Below, piece by piece: positions 13,651 through 20,961 of a stretch of 23,678 bases of DNA. The notes beneath the pieces were generated by a model. The model had not been told where the DNA came from. It searched no databases and saw nothing but the letters and a program-made list of their open reading frames with translations. The stretch is from ZC4RG17 sp036380875 (GTDB lineage: Bacteria; Actinomycetota; Acidimicrobiia; Spongiisociales; ZC4RG35), in the NCBI GenBank assembly GCA_036380875.1, contig DASVDX010000065.1, positions 1 through 23,678 on the forward strand, given 5' to 3'. A program made the translations under genes and the position numbers. How positions within the stretch are numbered: the first letter of the stretch is position 1; every line of letters starts with the position of its first letter.

Positions 13651-14754
13651 TCAGAAGCAAGCTGACGCCAATGTCGGGTAGGGGTTGACGGCCGAGGAGC
13701 CACGACCTCCCGGATGGATCTCGAAGTGGAGGTGGGGAGCGCCGCCACGAGCATTGCCAGAGTCGCCGACGTAGCCGATGACCTGGCCCCGGGACACCCT
13801 CCCGCCGGAGACGGCGATGTCGGAGAGGTGGGCGTAGTAGTAGGCGGTGCCGTTGTCAGCCACCAGCCAGATGACCAGCCCGCCGAGACCACCCCTGCGG
13901 CTCGAGACGCTGCCGTCGACCACGGCATACACCGGCTCGCCATAGGCGGCCATCATGTCGGTGCCCTTGTGGCTGCGACCTCCTGAACGGGGGAAGCCCC
14001 ACGAGTCGATGAACGACGACCGGCCCGGGGAGATGGGGCAGATGAATCCTGAAGTGGCCTGCGGGCTGGCTCCGGCGGCGGCACCGCTCTTGCCTTGCGC
14101 CTGGGCGGCGGCGCGGGCGGCGGCCGCAGCCTGCTCCTGCTTGTAACGGCGATTCAGCTCCTTGCACCGCTCCGTCATCTTGGCGTACGCAGCCTCGGCG
14201 TCGTTGCGGGCGGCTTCCTGCTGTTCCATCGCCGCCAGCCGCTGCGCCTCGACCTCGCGCAACTCGGCTTCGACCTCGGTGAGCTCGTCCTGGAATCGCT
14301 CCAGGTCCGCTTCCAGCGCCACCAGCGTGTCGAGCGCCGCCTGGTCGTCCTGGGAGGCGGCGGCGAGCAGCTCGGCGGTGGACATCACGTCCCCGACATT
14401 GGCGACCGACAACAGGGCAGAGGGGGAGCTGGCGGCTCCCCGCATGTACATCTCGACGGCCTTCTTCTCGGCCGTGGCCTTCACCTCGTCGAGCGACGCC
14501 TGGCGGGCTTCGATCGCTTCGGCGATGTTCTGCTGCTGACGTTCCACCCGGGCGACGTCGTTGAGCGCCTCCTCGTAGGCCATGTGCGCTTCTATGAAGC
14601 GGTCCTGGGCATCGAGGAAGGCGGCGTACGCCTCCTTCGAGTCCTGGCAGGCCGCTTCGACCTCACTCTTGGTGACGGAGAAGGCGCTGAGCGGCCACGC
14701 GAGAACGAGGCAGAGGCCGAGGAGAACGCCGCGGACGGTTGGGGAACGTCGCAT
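13651..14754 (-). CDS. Secreted coiled-coil M23-family metallopeptidase (cell-wall hydrolase, EnvC/NlpD-like)
   Basis: A 367-residue protein. Residues 1-25 are a signal peptide (two Arg, hydrophobic core, then SAFS). Residues about 28-215 are a long charged coiled coil resembling EnvC-type PcsB domains, followed by an Ala/Gly linker. The M23 domain (about 236-367) has GGRSHKGTDMMA (H262, D266), YYYAHL (H309) and HLHFEIHP (H341, H343), so the zinc site and catalytic histidine are complete. It should cut peptidoglycan cross-links outside the membrane, with the coiled coil probably regulating access. The frame is open far upstream, but ATG at 14754 is fixed by the signal peptide. Four cysteines, including the penultimate residue, are present in the exported part. 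Confidence 0.88.
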   Translation of the reverse strand: MRRSPTVRGVLLGLCLVLAWPLSAFSVTKSEVEAACQDSKEAYAAFLDAQDRFIEAHMAYEEALNDVARVERQQQNIAEAIEARQASLDEVKATAEKKAVEMYMRGAASSPSALLSVANVGDVMSTAELLAAASQDDQAALDTLVALEADLERFQDELTEVEAELREVEAQRLAAMEQQEAARNDAEAAYAKMTERCKELNRRYKQEQAAAAARAAAQAQGKSGAAAGASPQATSGFICPISPGRSSFIDSWGFPRSGGRSHKGTDMMAAYGEPVYAVVDGSVSSRRGGLGGLVIWLVADNGTAYYYAHLSDIAVSGGRVSRGQVIGYVGDSGNARGGAPHLHFEIHPGGRGSSAVNPYPTLASACF

Positions 14755-14765
14755 GGCCGGCGGAC

Positions 14766-14771
14766 AGAGTA
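14766..14771 (-). promoter_or_regulatory. -10 element TACTCT before M23 gene
   Basis: Reads GTTACTCT on the minus strand, 11 nt before the ATG at 14754. The spacing is at the long end of the leaderless range seen here. Confidence 0.4.
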
Positions 14772-14816
14772 ACGCAGAACAACGAACGATGCTCAAATGA
14801 CGGCGGAGCGTCCCCG

Positions 14817-15812
14817 TCAGAGCACCAGCCGTATCACGGGGAAGAACAAGGACGCCGCGAGCAACGCCCCGTCGAACGGCACCATGAAACCCGGTGCGGT
14901 TTCGGTCAGGGCGACGGCCCCGGTGCGAAGCATCCCTCCCAAGCCGCGGCCAGCGACGAGCGTCACCGCCAGTCCCAAGCCGACGAGGAGGTACCCGGCT
15001 ACATCGAGGTCGCGGAAGAAGGCCGTGAGCACGGCGGCGAGGATCGCCACGACGGCCGTCACCGTGAACGGGTCGAGGAAGGGGATCTGGGAGAACCGGT
15101 CGACCAGAGCGCCGAGGGCCAGCGCCAGGATCACCGAGACCAGGAACACGTCTACGGCCTCCGGATCGGGTGACGTCTCCGAACGGGACAGGACGAGCGA
15201 GCTCACGCCGGAGGACGCCAGCAACGCCACCATCGCCCCGGGAGCGATGGCGTCGACCGACCGATACCCGGCCACGAAGACGCCCCAACTCAGCACGGCG
15301 ACGACGGCGAACGCCACCGCCAGCGTCATCCCCACCGCTCCCATCGCCGAAGACAGGACCGCCCCGACCACGGCGCTGGCCACCACGGCGATGGCCGGGA
15401 ACGCCCGTCCCCGCAACTCCATCCGGGCGGCGATGTCGATCGCCCAGACCCCGGCGGCGGCGACGAGGCCCGCGGCCCACAATGCTTCGTCGCCCCGGAG
15501 GTTGAGGAGGACGAGAACCAGCGCAACGATGCCGGGCACCACGGCTCCCGGCGAGAACGAACCGGTCACCGTGGCAGCCCCGCCTGAGACCGGGGGGAGC
15601 AGGGCGATCTCGTCGCCGGGTGATACAGGATCGGTCGGGTCTGCCTCTTCGCCGTTGAGCCATACCCGGGCGGTGTCGAGCGTCGCCGCGAACTCGGTGC
15701 CGAAGCGTTCGGCGGCTGCATTCACGACGTCGCCAACGGTGGCGCCGTCGATCTCGACACGCGAGCTGCCAGCCAGCTCTCGAAGACGAGCGAAGAGACG
15801 AACCGTGGCCAT
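14817..15812 (-). CDS. MoaD/ThiS-like domain fused to degenerate CdsA-like membrane domain
   Basis: A 331-residue protein. Residues 1-78 are a ubiquitin-fold MoaD domain (VRLFARLRELAG, VWLNGEE, GDEIALLPPVSGG). The terminal Gly-Gly of MoaD is here internal at 77-78. From about 84 follow some eight to ten membrane helices. Topology and the last segment (ETAPGFMVPFDGALLAASLFFPV) recall the CdsA signature LPGHGGVLDRxDxLLxAxPVF, but the GHGG and DRxD catalytic residues are mostly lost. A working phosphatidate cytidylyltransferase is therefore unlikely. Unless it is cleaved after GG, the MoaD part cannot be thiocarboxylated in the usual way. ATG at 15812 is favoured by TACCCT 8 nt upstream. The function is unknown. 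Confidence 0.68.
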   Translation of the reverse strand: MATVRLFARLRELAGSSRVEIDGATVGDVVNAAAERFGTEFAATLDTARVWLNGEEADPTDPVSPGDEIALLPPVSGGAATVTGSFSPGAVVPGIVALVLVLLNLRGDEALWAAGLVAAAGVWAIDIAARMELRGRAFPAIAVVASAVVGAVLSSAMGAVGMTLAVAFAVVAVLSWGVFVAGYRSVDAIAPGAMVALLASSGVSSLVLSRSETSPDPEAVDVFLVSVILALALGALVDRFSQIPFLDPFTVTAVVAILAAVLTAFFRDLDVAGYLLVGLGLAVTLVAGRGLGGMLRTGAVALTETAPGFMVPFDGALLAASLFFPVIRLVL

Positions 15813-15820
15813 CGATGCGG

Positions 15821-15826
15821 AGGGTA
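15821..15826 (-). promoter_or_regulatory. -10 element TACCCT, leaderless-type
   Basis: GGTACCCT on the minus strand, 8 nt before the ATG at 15812. Confidence 0.55.
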
Positions 15827-15893
15827 CCGGGTTTGGATGACGCAAACGCGCCAGGCCGGGGGTATCCGTCTGGGCGCGGCATCGGCGATCTCG

Positions 15894-15899
15894 TAGCCT
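15894..15899 (+). promoter_or_regulatory. -10 element TAGCCT, leaderless-type
   Basis: CGTAGCCT, 7 nt before the GTG at 15907; no Shine-Dalgarno. Confidence 0.6.
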
Positions 15900-15906
15900 G
15901 GGATAC

Positions 15907-16392
15907 GTGAGCCAACACGTCGACCCGAGAAGCGATCGCACGCGTGGCGCCCCGCTCGTGGCCGTCGAGATCCCCGAGGTCGGGGACAGCCGGCTGAAGT
16001 CCTGGGCGAAGGTGGTCGAGTGGGTGGACGAGACCAAGAGCTCTGGCTGGGCGTTCGAGGGGAGCTTCATCGCCACTGGCGGCATCCAGGATGTCCCGGT
16101 GGGGTCGGTGGTGCTGGTCTACGGCGAGAAGGGCTCGCGAGCCAACCCCCGCCCGGTGGCGTCGGTGTTCACCGTCAACCCCGACTCCACCCTCACCCAC
16201 CATGCCAACGCCGAAGGCGGCGCCTGGGCACGGACTCTCCGCGATCGAGTAGCCGAGCTCTTGTCGGCCGACCTCGTTCCGCCGTGGGAGCAGCTGATCG
16301 ACTTGAGCGTCGTACCCGACGAAGCGCTGCTCGCAGAGGTACGGCGGCGAGGTCTGCTCGACTCCCGGGAAGACGATCCCACTACCTTCTAG
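15907..16392 (+). CDS. Conserved-looking hypothetical soluble protein
   Basis: A 161-residue soluble protein with no family that I recognise. A first block (about 18-78) has VEIPEVGDSRLKSWAKVVEWVDETKSSGW and a strand-rich GSVVLVYGEKG. This is followed by FTVNPDSTLTHHANAEGG and a helical C-terminal part ending DSREDDPTTF. The balanced composition, strong codon periodicity and -10 element 7 nt from the GTG make it a convincing gene. It precedes the quinone oxidoreductase by 3 nt between stop and start, so the two may be co-transcribed. There is no membrane helix, signal peptide or metal motif. Confidence 0.78.
   Translation: MSQHVDPRSDRTRGAPLVAVEIPEVGDSRLKSWAKVVEWVDETKSSGWAFEGSFIATGGIQDVPVGSVVLVYGEKGSRANPRPVASVFTVNPDSTLTHHANAEGGAWARTLRDRVAELLSADLVPPWEQLIDLSVVPDEALLAEVRRRGLLDSREDDPTTF
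16383..16388 (+). promoter_or_regulatory. Possible internal -10 element TACCTT
   Basis: Seven nt before the ATG at 16396 but also coding for the end of the hypothetical protein, so chance is a serious alternative. Confidence 0.25.
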
Positions 16393-16395
16393 ACG

Positions 16396-17364
16396 ATGAT
16401 CGCGATCCAGGTGAGCCGTACTGGCGGACCCGAAGTCCTCGAACAGGTCGACCTCCCCGATCCGGAACCAGCTCCCGGCCGTGTAGTGGTCGAGGTGGCC
16501 GCCGCCGGGGTGAACTTCATCGACACCTACCAGCGGAGCGGCCTCTACCCCATGGAGTTGCCATTCGTCGTCGGCCAAGAAGGCGCCGGAAGGGTGGTCG
16601 CCGTCGGCGAGGGCGTCGAGGAGTTTCAGGTGGGTGACGTCGTCGCGTGGGCGGACGTCATCGGAAGCTACGCCTCCCTCCACTCGGTCCCGTGGGAGCG
16701 CGCCATCCGCGTTCCCGATGGAGTCGACGCAGCGACTGCTGCCGCCGCCATGCTCCAGGGTCTCACCGCCGAGTACTTGGCGATGTCGACGTTCCCTATC
16801 CAGCCGGGGCACCGCTGCCTGATCCACGCCGGAGCGGGCGGTGTGGGGCGGCTCCTGATCCAGATCGCCAAGCTGCGTGGAGCCGAAGTCTTCGCCACGG
16901 TCGGATCGCCCGACAAGGTGGAGGTGGCCCGCTCCGCCGGGGCGGACCACGTCATCGACTATCGGGAGCAGTCGTTCGCCGATGCGATCGAGAGACTGGC
17001 CGGTCCGCGGCCGCTCGACGTGGTCTACGACGGAGTCGGCGCCGCCACGTTCGAGGACGGCCTCCGCCTCCTCAAGCCGCGGGGGATGATGGTGTCGTTC
17101 GGCAACGCCTCCGGCCCGGTCGACCCGATAGCCCCGCTCGCGCTGATGCGGGCGGGATCGTTGTACCTGACCCGGCCGACACTGGGCGACTACATCCGCG
17201 ACAGAGCAGAGCTCGAGGAGCGGGCGGAGCGACTGTTCGGCTGGATCGCCGACGGCTCGCTAGAGGTGCTGGTCGGTGCCCGCTATGCCCTCTCCGAGGC
17301 AGCCGAGGCCCACAGGGCACTCGAGGGGCGGGCGACCACCGGCAAGCTACTCCTGGTTCCCTGA
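16396..17364 (+). CDS. NADPH:quinone oxidoreductase-like MDR-family enzyme
   Basis: A 322-residue zinc-independent medium-chain dehydrogenase. The N-terminal GroES-like domain has AAGVNFIDTYQRSGLYPMELPFVVGQEGAG (about 36-65), with the RSGLYP segment typical of QOR. AAAAMLQGLTAEYL precedes the Rossmann motif HAGAGGVGRLLIQIAKLRGAEV (136-157). The C-terminus HRALEGRATTGKLLLVP is the standard family ending. It should reduce quinones or enones with NADPH in the cytoplasm; zinc-binding cysteines are absent, as expected for QOR. The final 18 nt overlap the end of the convergent hydrolase-fold gene. It is likely co-transcribed with the hypothetical gene upstream. Confidence 0.88.
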   Translation: MIAIQVSRTGGPEVLEQVDLPDPEPAPGRVVVEVAAAGVNFIDTYQRSGLYPMELPFVVGQEGAGRVVAVGEGVEEFQVGDVVAWADVIGSYASLHSVPWERAIRVPDGVDAATAAAAMLQGLTAEYLAMSTFPIQPGHRCLIHAGAGGVGRLLIQIAKLRGAEVFATVGSPDKVEVARSAGADHVIDYREQSFADAIERLAGPRPLDVVYDGVGAATFEDGLRLLKPRGMMVSFGNASGPVDPIAPLALMRAGSLYLTRPTLGDYIRDRAELEERAERLFGWIADGSLEVLVGARYALSEAAEAHRALEGRATTGKLLLVP

Positions 17365-18276
17365 CAGGACCTCGGCCAGGCCGTCGGCTTCGACGGCCAC
17401 CATCTCCGCATCCGGGAACCGAGACGCCAGCTCCTCGGCTGCGACCCGTCCGACATCGACCGCCACGACCGTCACCGGGACCGTCAGTGAGTCGAGACGG
17501 GACGTCGCCACCATCGCCGGGGAGCTCGCCCGACGCGCCCATATCGACCGCGACGTGCCCGGCACCGTCGCCGCTTCCCTGAAGGCCTGCTCATCGCACC
17601 TGCCCCAGGAAGGGCACTCGGCGAGGAACCGGGCTTCGGCACGAGGACCGGCGCCTTCGAACGTGTAAGCGAACGCCGTGCCCACGCCCAGCGGCATCGC
17701 CTCCCAGCGATGATCGTCGCCCTCCGGGACGGGAAGGCTCGGGGTGTCCACGAGGACCAGGGACCTGACCAGCTCGGGCCGCGTGGCTGCCACTTCGACA
17801 GCCACCTCCCCACCCCAGCCGAAGCCGACGAGATCCACAGCGGTGAGCTCACGCTCTTCCAGAAGGGCGGCGAGTGTCTCGGCCTGACCGGTGGTGCTGA
17901 GGAGCCTGCCGGGGTTGGTCGGTCGAGAGCTGAACCCGAACCCGAACAGGTCCGGGACGATGGCCCGACGTTCCTCACCCAACTGCTCTGCGATGGCGCC
18001 GAGGACCGAACCGCCGGCGACGGTGTCGGGATGGACGAAGACCGTCACCGGCCCGTCGTCGCCGAATGACCGGAAGTGGACCGATCCACCCGCCACCGCC
18101 ACGAACTCTCCGGGCGCGACGATGGCGGGATCGGCTCGTTCCACCGCCTGTGCTTGCTGGTTGGTCGCCGCCGTCCACACCACGAGGGCGAAAACAGCAA
18201 GGAGAACCAGCAGGCCGATGAAACGACCCGCGATTCGGGAGGCCTCGCGCCTCTTGGGGGGCTCGCGCAGGGTCAC
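17347..18276 (-). CDS. Membrane-anchored alpha/beta hydrolase-fold protein lacking catalytic residues
   Basis: An N-terminal helix (LLVLLAVFALVVWTAA) follows a basic stretch; the rest is an alpha/beta hydrolase fold, with VHFRSFGDDGPVTVFVHP, RAIVPDLFGFGFSSRP, AVDLVGFGWGGEVAVEVA and VRSLVLVDTP all in the usual places. The nucleophile elbow GxSxG reads GFGWG: the serine position is glycine (codon 17818-17820). The C-terminal region where the catalytic histidine belongs reads VEADGLAEVL without histidine. It is therefore probably a non-enzymatic or reassigned fold. GTG at 18276 is my choice, giving about 309 residues; an in-frame ATG at 18357 would share the CATG with the divergent glyoxalase-like start and place both promoters inside coding sequence. 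The substrate or partner is unknown. Confidence 0.72.
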   Translation of the reverse strand: MTLREPPKRREASRIAGRFIGLLVLLAVFALVVWTAATNQQAQAVERADPAIVAPGEFVAVAGGSVHFRSFGDDGPVTVFVHPDTVAGGSVLGAIAEQLGEERRAIVPDLFGFGFSSRPTNPGRLLSTTGQAETLAALLEERELTAVDLVGFGWGGEVAVEVAATRPELVRSLVLVDTPSLPVPEGDDHRWEAMPLGVGTAFAYTFEGAGPRAEARFLAECPSWGRCDEQAFREAATVPGTSRSIWARRASSPAMVATSRLDSLTVPVTVVAVDVGRVAAEELASRFPDAEMVAVEADGLAEVLSGNQE

Positions 18277-18339
18277 GGTTCTCGCCGGTCGTCCGAAGCG
18301 TCGACGGGCAGGGTACCTTCGCCATGGTTTCCTGCCAGT

Positions 18340-18345
18340 TACCGT
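18340..18345 (+). promoter_or_regulatory. -10 element TACCGT before glyoxalase-like gene
   Basis: GTTACCGT, 10 nt before the ATG at 18356. Its presence argues against the longer start (18357) of the divergent hydrolase-fold gene. Confidence 0.45.
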
Positions 18346-18355
18346 TCCGGAGCCC

Positions 18356-19066
18356 ATGACGGACCACCGACCCCACGCGCTCGACCATGTCGTTGTCGCC
18401 GTCCCCGACCTGGGCGAGGCGGCAAGCGGCCTCGAACTGGCGGGCTTCTATGTCACAGCTCGTTCCGACCATCCGTTCGGCACGTCCAACCGCTTGGTGA
18501 TGCTCGAGGGCGTCTACATCGAGCTGGTCTCGGTCACCCGTCCCGAGATGGTGCCGGAGTCGGGCTTCGCTCGCTTCGTGAAGGAGGCACTCGGCGCCGG
18601 ACGGTCCGGGCCGATCCTCTTCGCCTTCCGCTCCGCCGACGCCCAAGCGGATCTCGAGAGAATGAGAAGCCACGGCCTCACTGTCCCGTCGGAGCCCATG
18701 ACGTTCGGACGACAGAGCGTCCGTCGGGACGGCTCCATCCGGCCGGTCGAATTCTCGGTCGTGATCCCTGACTTCGGTGACCGCCGGGTGGGTTCGTTCG
18801 TCTGCCAGCACCTGACACCGGACGAGGTGTGGCATCCGAGCCTGCTCGACCATCCGAACGGCGCCGCCCGGGTGGCGGCGGTGTACGTGGCCGACGCCGG
18901 GAAGGCGGAGTGGGAACTCATGACGCAGGTGGCCGAGGCCGAGGGCCCGCCGTTCCGACTGCCCAACATCTCCATCGACGCCGGGCCTTCTCGGCTCGTC
19001 GTGGAAGCTCGCGAAACGGGGCAGGTGGAGATCGCCGGGACGACGGTCGAACTCACCGTCGCCTGA
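18356..19066 (+). CDS. Glyoxalase-like (VOC-fold) domain protein
   Basis: A 236-residue soluble protein beginning ALDHVVVAVPDLGEAASGLELAGF, the first beta-alpha unit of the VOC fold. It continues HPFGTSNRLVMLEGVYIELVSV and a second half GAARVAAVYVADAGKAEWELM that repeats the module. This fits the Glyoxalase_3-type family (PF13468), often seen in uncharacterised enzymes. Histidine and glutamate in the first module (DHV, and E in YIELV) could bind a divalent metal. No substrate can be named. The frame is open upstream, but ATG at 18356 begins exactly at the fold and has a -10 element 10 nt before it. Confidence 0.78.
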   Translation: MTDHRPHALDHVVVAVPDLGEAASGLELAGFYVTARSDHPFGTSNRLVMLEGVYIELVSVTRPEMVPESGFARFVKEALGAGRSGPILFAFRSADAQADLERMRSHGLTVPSEPMTFGRQSVRRDGSIRPVEFSVVIPDFGDRRVGSFVCQHLTPDEVWHPSLLDHPNGAARVAAVYVADAGKAEWELMTQVAEAEGPPFRLPNISIDAGPSRLVVEARETGQVEIAGTTVELTVA

Positions 19067-19071
19067 TCACG

Positions 19072-19419
19072 TCAGTCGAGCAGTTCCTCCACTCGGTTCT
19101 GAGCCTGGACCAGGTCGGCATAGCGGGCTTCGTAGTCGTCGACATCGCCGGCGGCGCAGTCGAACATCAGCGCCTCTCCCATGCGCACCCATTCGTCGGC
19201 GGCATCACCTATCTCGGAGGAAGGGGCGGGCCGAACGTTCTCCGAGATGCTCCGCACGACTCCCAGGGCCTCGTCGCACGTCACCTCGTCGGCCGCATCC
19301 GGCGCAGGAATGGCGTCGGTCATCGGAGCCCACACCTCGGCCGTCCAGTCGGCCTCTGTAGGTCGGGCGCCGCCGCAGGCCACCACGAGGAGAAGGATGG
19401 CGGCGGCCCTGCGTCTCAT
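19072..19419 (-). CDS. Small putative lipoprotein
   Basis: A 115-residue protein with MRRRAAAILLLVVACGG at the start: a short basic segment, hydrophobic core and a lipobox-like VVAC, so lipidation at C15 is expected. The mature part is acidic with two further cysteines (C48, C88) that could form a disulfide, and helical ending (DDYEARYADLVQAQNRVEELLD). No family is recognised. The ATG at 19419 has TATCCT 8 nt upstream. It is convergent with the glyoxalase-like gene, 5 nt between stops. Confidence 0.72.
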   Translation of the reverse strand: MRRRAAAILLLVVACGGARPTEADWTAEVWAPMTDAIPAPDAADEVTCDEALGVVRSISENVRPAPSSEIGDAADEWVRMGEALMFDCAAGDVDDYEARYADLVQAQNRVEELLD

Positions 19420-19427
19420 AGACGGCC

Positions 19428-19433
19428 AGGATA
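19428..19433 (-). promoter_or_regulatory. -10 element TATCCT, leaderless-type
   Basis: CGTATCCT on the minus strand, 8 nt before the ATG at 19419; divergent from TAGAGT at 19459-19464 only 25 nt away. Confidence 0.55.
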
Positions 19434-19458
19434 CGGCACGTGGACGCCGGCTCCCCCC

Positions 19459-19464
19459 TAGAGT
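19459..19464 (+). promoter_or_regulatory. -10 element TAGAGT, leaderless-type
   Basis: CTAGAGT, 6 nt before the GTG at 19471. Confidence 0.5.
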
Positions 19465-19470
19465 GCCGGA

Positions 19471-19734
19471 GTGTCCGTCGGCTTGGTCATCGTCGCGGTC
19501 GGATTCGGCTTCACAATGGGCTTCGGTCTGGGCGACTTCCTCGACGACACCCGGCCGCCGGTGGTCGGCCTCGCCGTTGCCTTGCTCGCCGGCGCCGCGG
19601 TGCTGGCCGGATCGGTCGGCTCCGACCCGGAGGCGGTAGGGATCTCGCTCGTGGTCGGCTCCGTCGCCGGCTTCATGGGATTGGGGCTGCAGAGGGCTAG
19701 GGCACGGAGCAGGACTGACGGTTCGGCCGGGTGA
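19471..19734 (+). CDS. Small membrane protein with about three helices
   Basis: An 87-residue hydrophobic protein: helix 1 about 3-22 (VGLVIVAVGFGFTMGFGLG), a charged DFLDDTRPP loop, helix 2 about 31-48 and helix 3 about 55-73, then a basic tail RARARSRTDG. It is glycine-rich and has no recognised family. GTG at 19471 follows a -10 element by 6 nt. It ends 18 nt before the truncated haemoglobin gene, which has its own -10 element, so co-transcription is optional. Confidence 0.6.
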   Translation: MSVGLVIVAVGFGFTMGFGLGDFLDDTRPPVVGLAVALLAGAAVLAGSVGSDPEAVGISLVVGSVAGFMGLGLQRARARSRTDGSAG

Positions 19735-19739
19735 GGAGA

Positions 19740-19745
19740 TACCCT
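19740..19745 (+). promoter_or_regulatory. -10 element TACCCT, leaderless-type
   Basis: GATACCCT, 7 nt before the GTG at 19753. Confidence 0.55.
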
Positions 19746-19752
19746 TCCAGGC

Positions 19753-20154
19753 GTGATCCCGGTAGGACGCCCGTGGGGCTCGGCACCAACCGTCTATGAG
19801 GAGATCGGCGGCGACGAAACCGTGCGCCGACTCGCCGACGCCTTCTACGACACCATAGAGGCGGAATCACCTCTGATCCGGGCGATGCTGCCCAAAGACA
19901 CCCGCGTATCCCGCCAGAAGCTCTACGAGTTCCTGAGCGGCTGGATGGGCGGACCACCCCTGTACTGGGAGAGACGAGGCCATCCCGCCCTCCGGATGCG
20001 CCATGCCCCCTTCCCCATCGACGAGCAAGCCGCCGAGGAATGGGCAGCGTGCATGCGGGTCGCCCTCAGGAAGGTCGGGGTCGAAGAGCCGGCCCGGTCA
20101 TGGCTCGACGCGGAACTGACACGCGTGGCGATGATGCTCCAGAACCGACTCTGA
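19753..20154 (+). CDS. Group II truncated haemoglobin (trHbO-like)
   Basis: A 133-residue protein with TVYEEIGGDETVRRLADAFYDTI, then the group II block GGPPLYWERRGHPALRMRHAPFPI (67-90) and EEWAACMRVAL. The proximal histidine is H84 (LRMRH), TyrB10 is Y32 and TrpG8 is the tryptophan of EEW. Compared with M. tuberculosis trHbO, the CD1 tyrosine appears to be leucine (AMLPKD, L46). It binds haem and oxygen or nitric oxide in the cytoplasm, with likely roles in NO or peroxide handling. GTG at 19753 follows a -10 element by 7 nt; the about 12-residue extension before the family start is short. It is convergent with znuC, 3 nt between stops. Confidence 0.9.
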   Translation: MIPVGRPWGSAPTVYEEIGGDETVRRLADAFYDTIEAESPLIRAMLPKDTRVSRQKLYEFLSGWMGGPPLYWERRGHPALRMRHAPFPIDEQAAEEWAACMRVALRKVGVEEPARSWLDAELTRVAMMLQNRL

Positions 20155-20157
20155 GCC

Positions 20158-20961
20158 TCAGTCGCCCAGAGGGGGGAACTCGACGTGGCGATGGAAACGC
20201 TGCGAGGGGAGGTGCGCCGGATCGTCCACGTCCATGTGGTCCAGTGAGGAGTCGATCTCCAGTCCGTAGGCCTTCGCCAGGTGCTCGGGTGTGAACACCT
20301 CGTCGGGGGCGCCTTCGGCCACTACACGATTGGCGAGAAGGACGACGTGGTCGGCGGCTCTGGCCTCGGCGAAATCGTGAGTGGTGATGACGACGGCACA
20401 TCCGTCCGCCCGCTCGGACTCCACTACCTGGCGGATCACATCGGTGGAGACGATGTCCAGGCCAGTGGTCGGCTCGTCGAGGAGCAGCATGTCGTGTTCT
20501 TGAACGAGCCCTTGGGCGACGAACACCCTCTGGCGCTGGCCTCCCGACAGCTCGCGCAGGTGTCGGGCGGCGAGGGGATTCAGGCCCAGACGGTCGAGGG
20601 CCTCGTCGAGAGCGGCCCGGTCCTCGGGACCGAACCGCCCCATCATCCCGAGAGAGGCGTAGCGGCCCATCGCCACCACCTCCCTCACCGTCACCGGCAG
20701 GAGGTCGTTGACCTTGGTGCTCTGGGGAACGAAGGCGATCCGCGACCGCACCCTCCGGGGAGCCGAGCCGAGAACCGTCAGCTCACCCGCCGCTGGCTCG
20801 TGGAGGCCGGCAACGGCGGCGAGGACTGTGCTCTTCCCCGACCCGTTGGGCCCGATCAGGGCGGTGATGGCGCCGTAAGGGAAGTGGAAGTCCGACGCGG
20901 CCAGCGCCACCCGCTCCCCGTAGGTCAGCTCGAGCCCTCGAGCGACCACCGCCTCAGTCAT
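20158..20961 (-). CDS. znuC: Zinc ABC transporter, ATP-binding subunit
   Basis: A 267-residue ABC ATPase with Walker A GPNGSGKST (38-46), Q-loop FVPQS, signature LSGGQRQR and Walker B MLLLDEPTTGLD, followed by the switch histidine ITTHD. It drives metal uptake through the ZnuB permease. Assignment to zinc rests on its place directly after the Zur gene (8-nt overlap) and on the znuA-znuB pair across the divergent promoter. The C-terminal tail beyond the ATPase fold is histidine-bearing (HMDVDDPAHLPSQRFHRHVE), which could bind metal and sense cytoplasmic zinc; this is inference. The stop is next to the truncated haemoglobin stop. Confidence 0.9.
   Translation of the reverse strand: MTEAVVARGLELTYGERVALAASDFHFPYGAITALIGPNGSGKSTVLAAVAGLHEPAAGELTVLGSAPRRVRSRIAFVPQSTKVNDLLPVTVREVVAMGRYASLGMMGRFGPEDRAALDEALDRLGLNPLAARHLRELSGGQRQRVFVAQGLVQEHDMLLLDEPTTGLDIVSTDVIRQVVESERADGCAVVITTHDFAEARAADHVVLLANRVVAEGAPDEVFTPEHLAKAYGLEIDSSLDHMDVDDPAHLPSQRFHRHVEFPPLGD

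Noticed and set aside
14755..16950. Open frame extending the M23 peptidase upstream to about 1,100 codons
   Set aside because: The signal peptide fixes the start at 14754; the extension crosses the MoaD fusion, hypothetical and oxidoreductase genes and is low-complexity.
17891..18355. N-terminal extension of the glyoxalase-like gene
   Set aside because: It is antisense to the hydrolase-fold gene; the VOC fold starts a few residues after ATG 18356.
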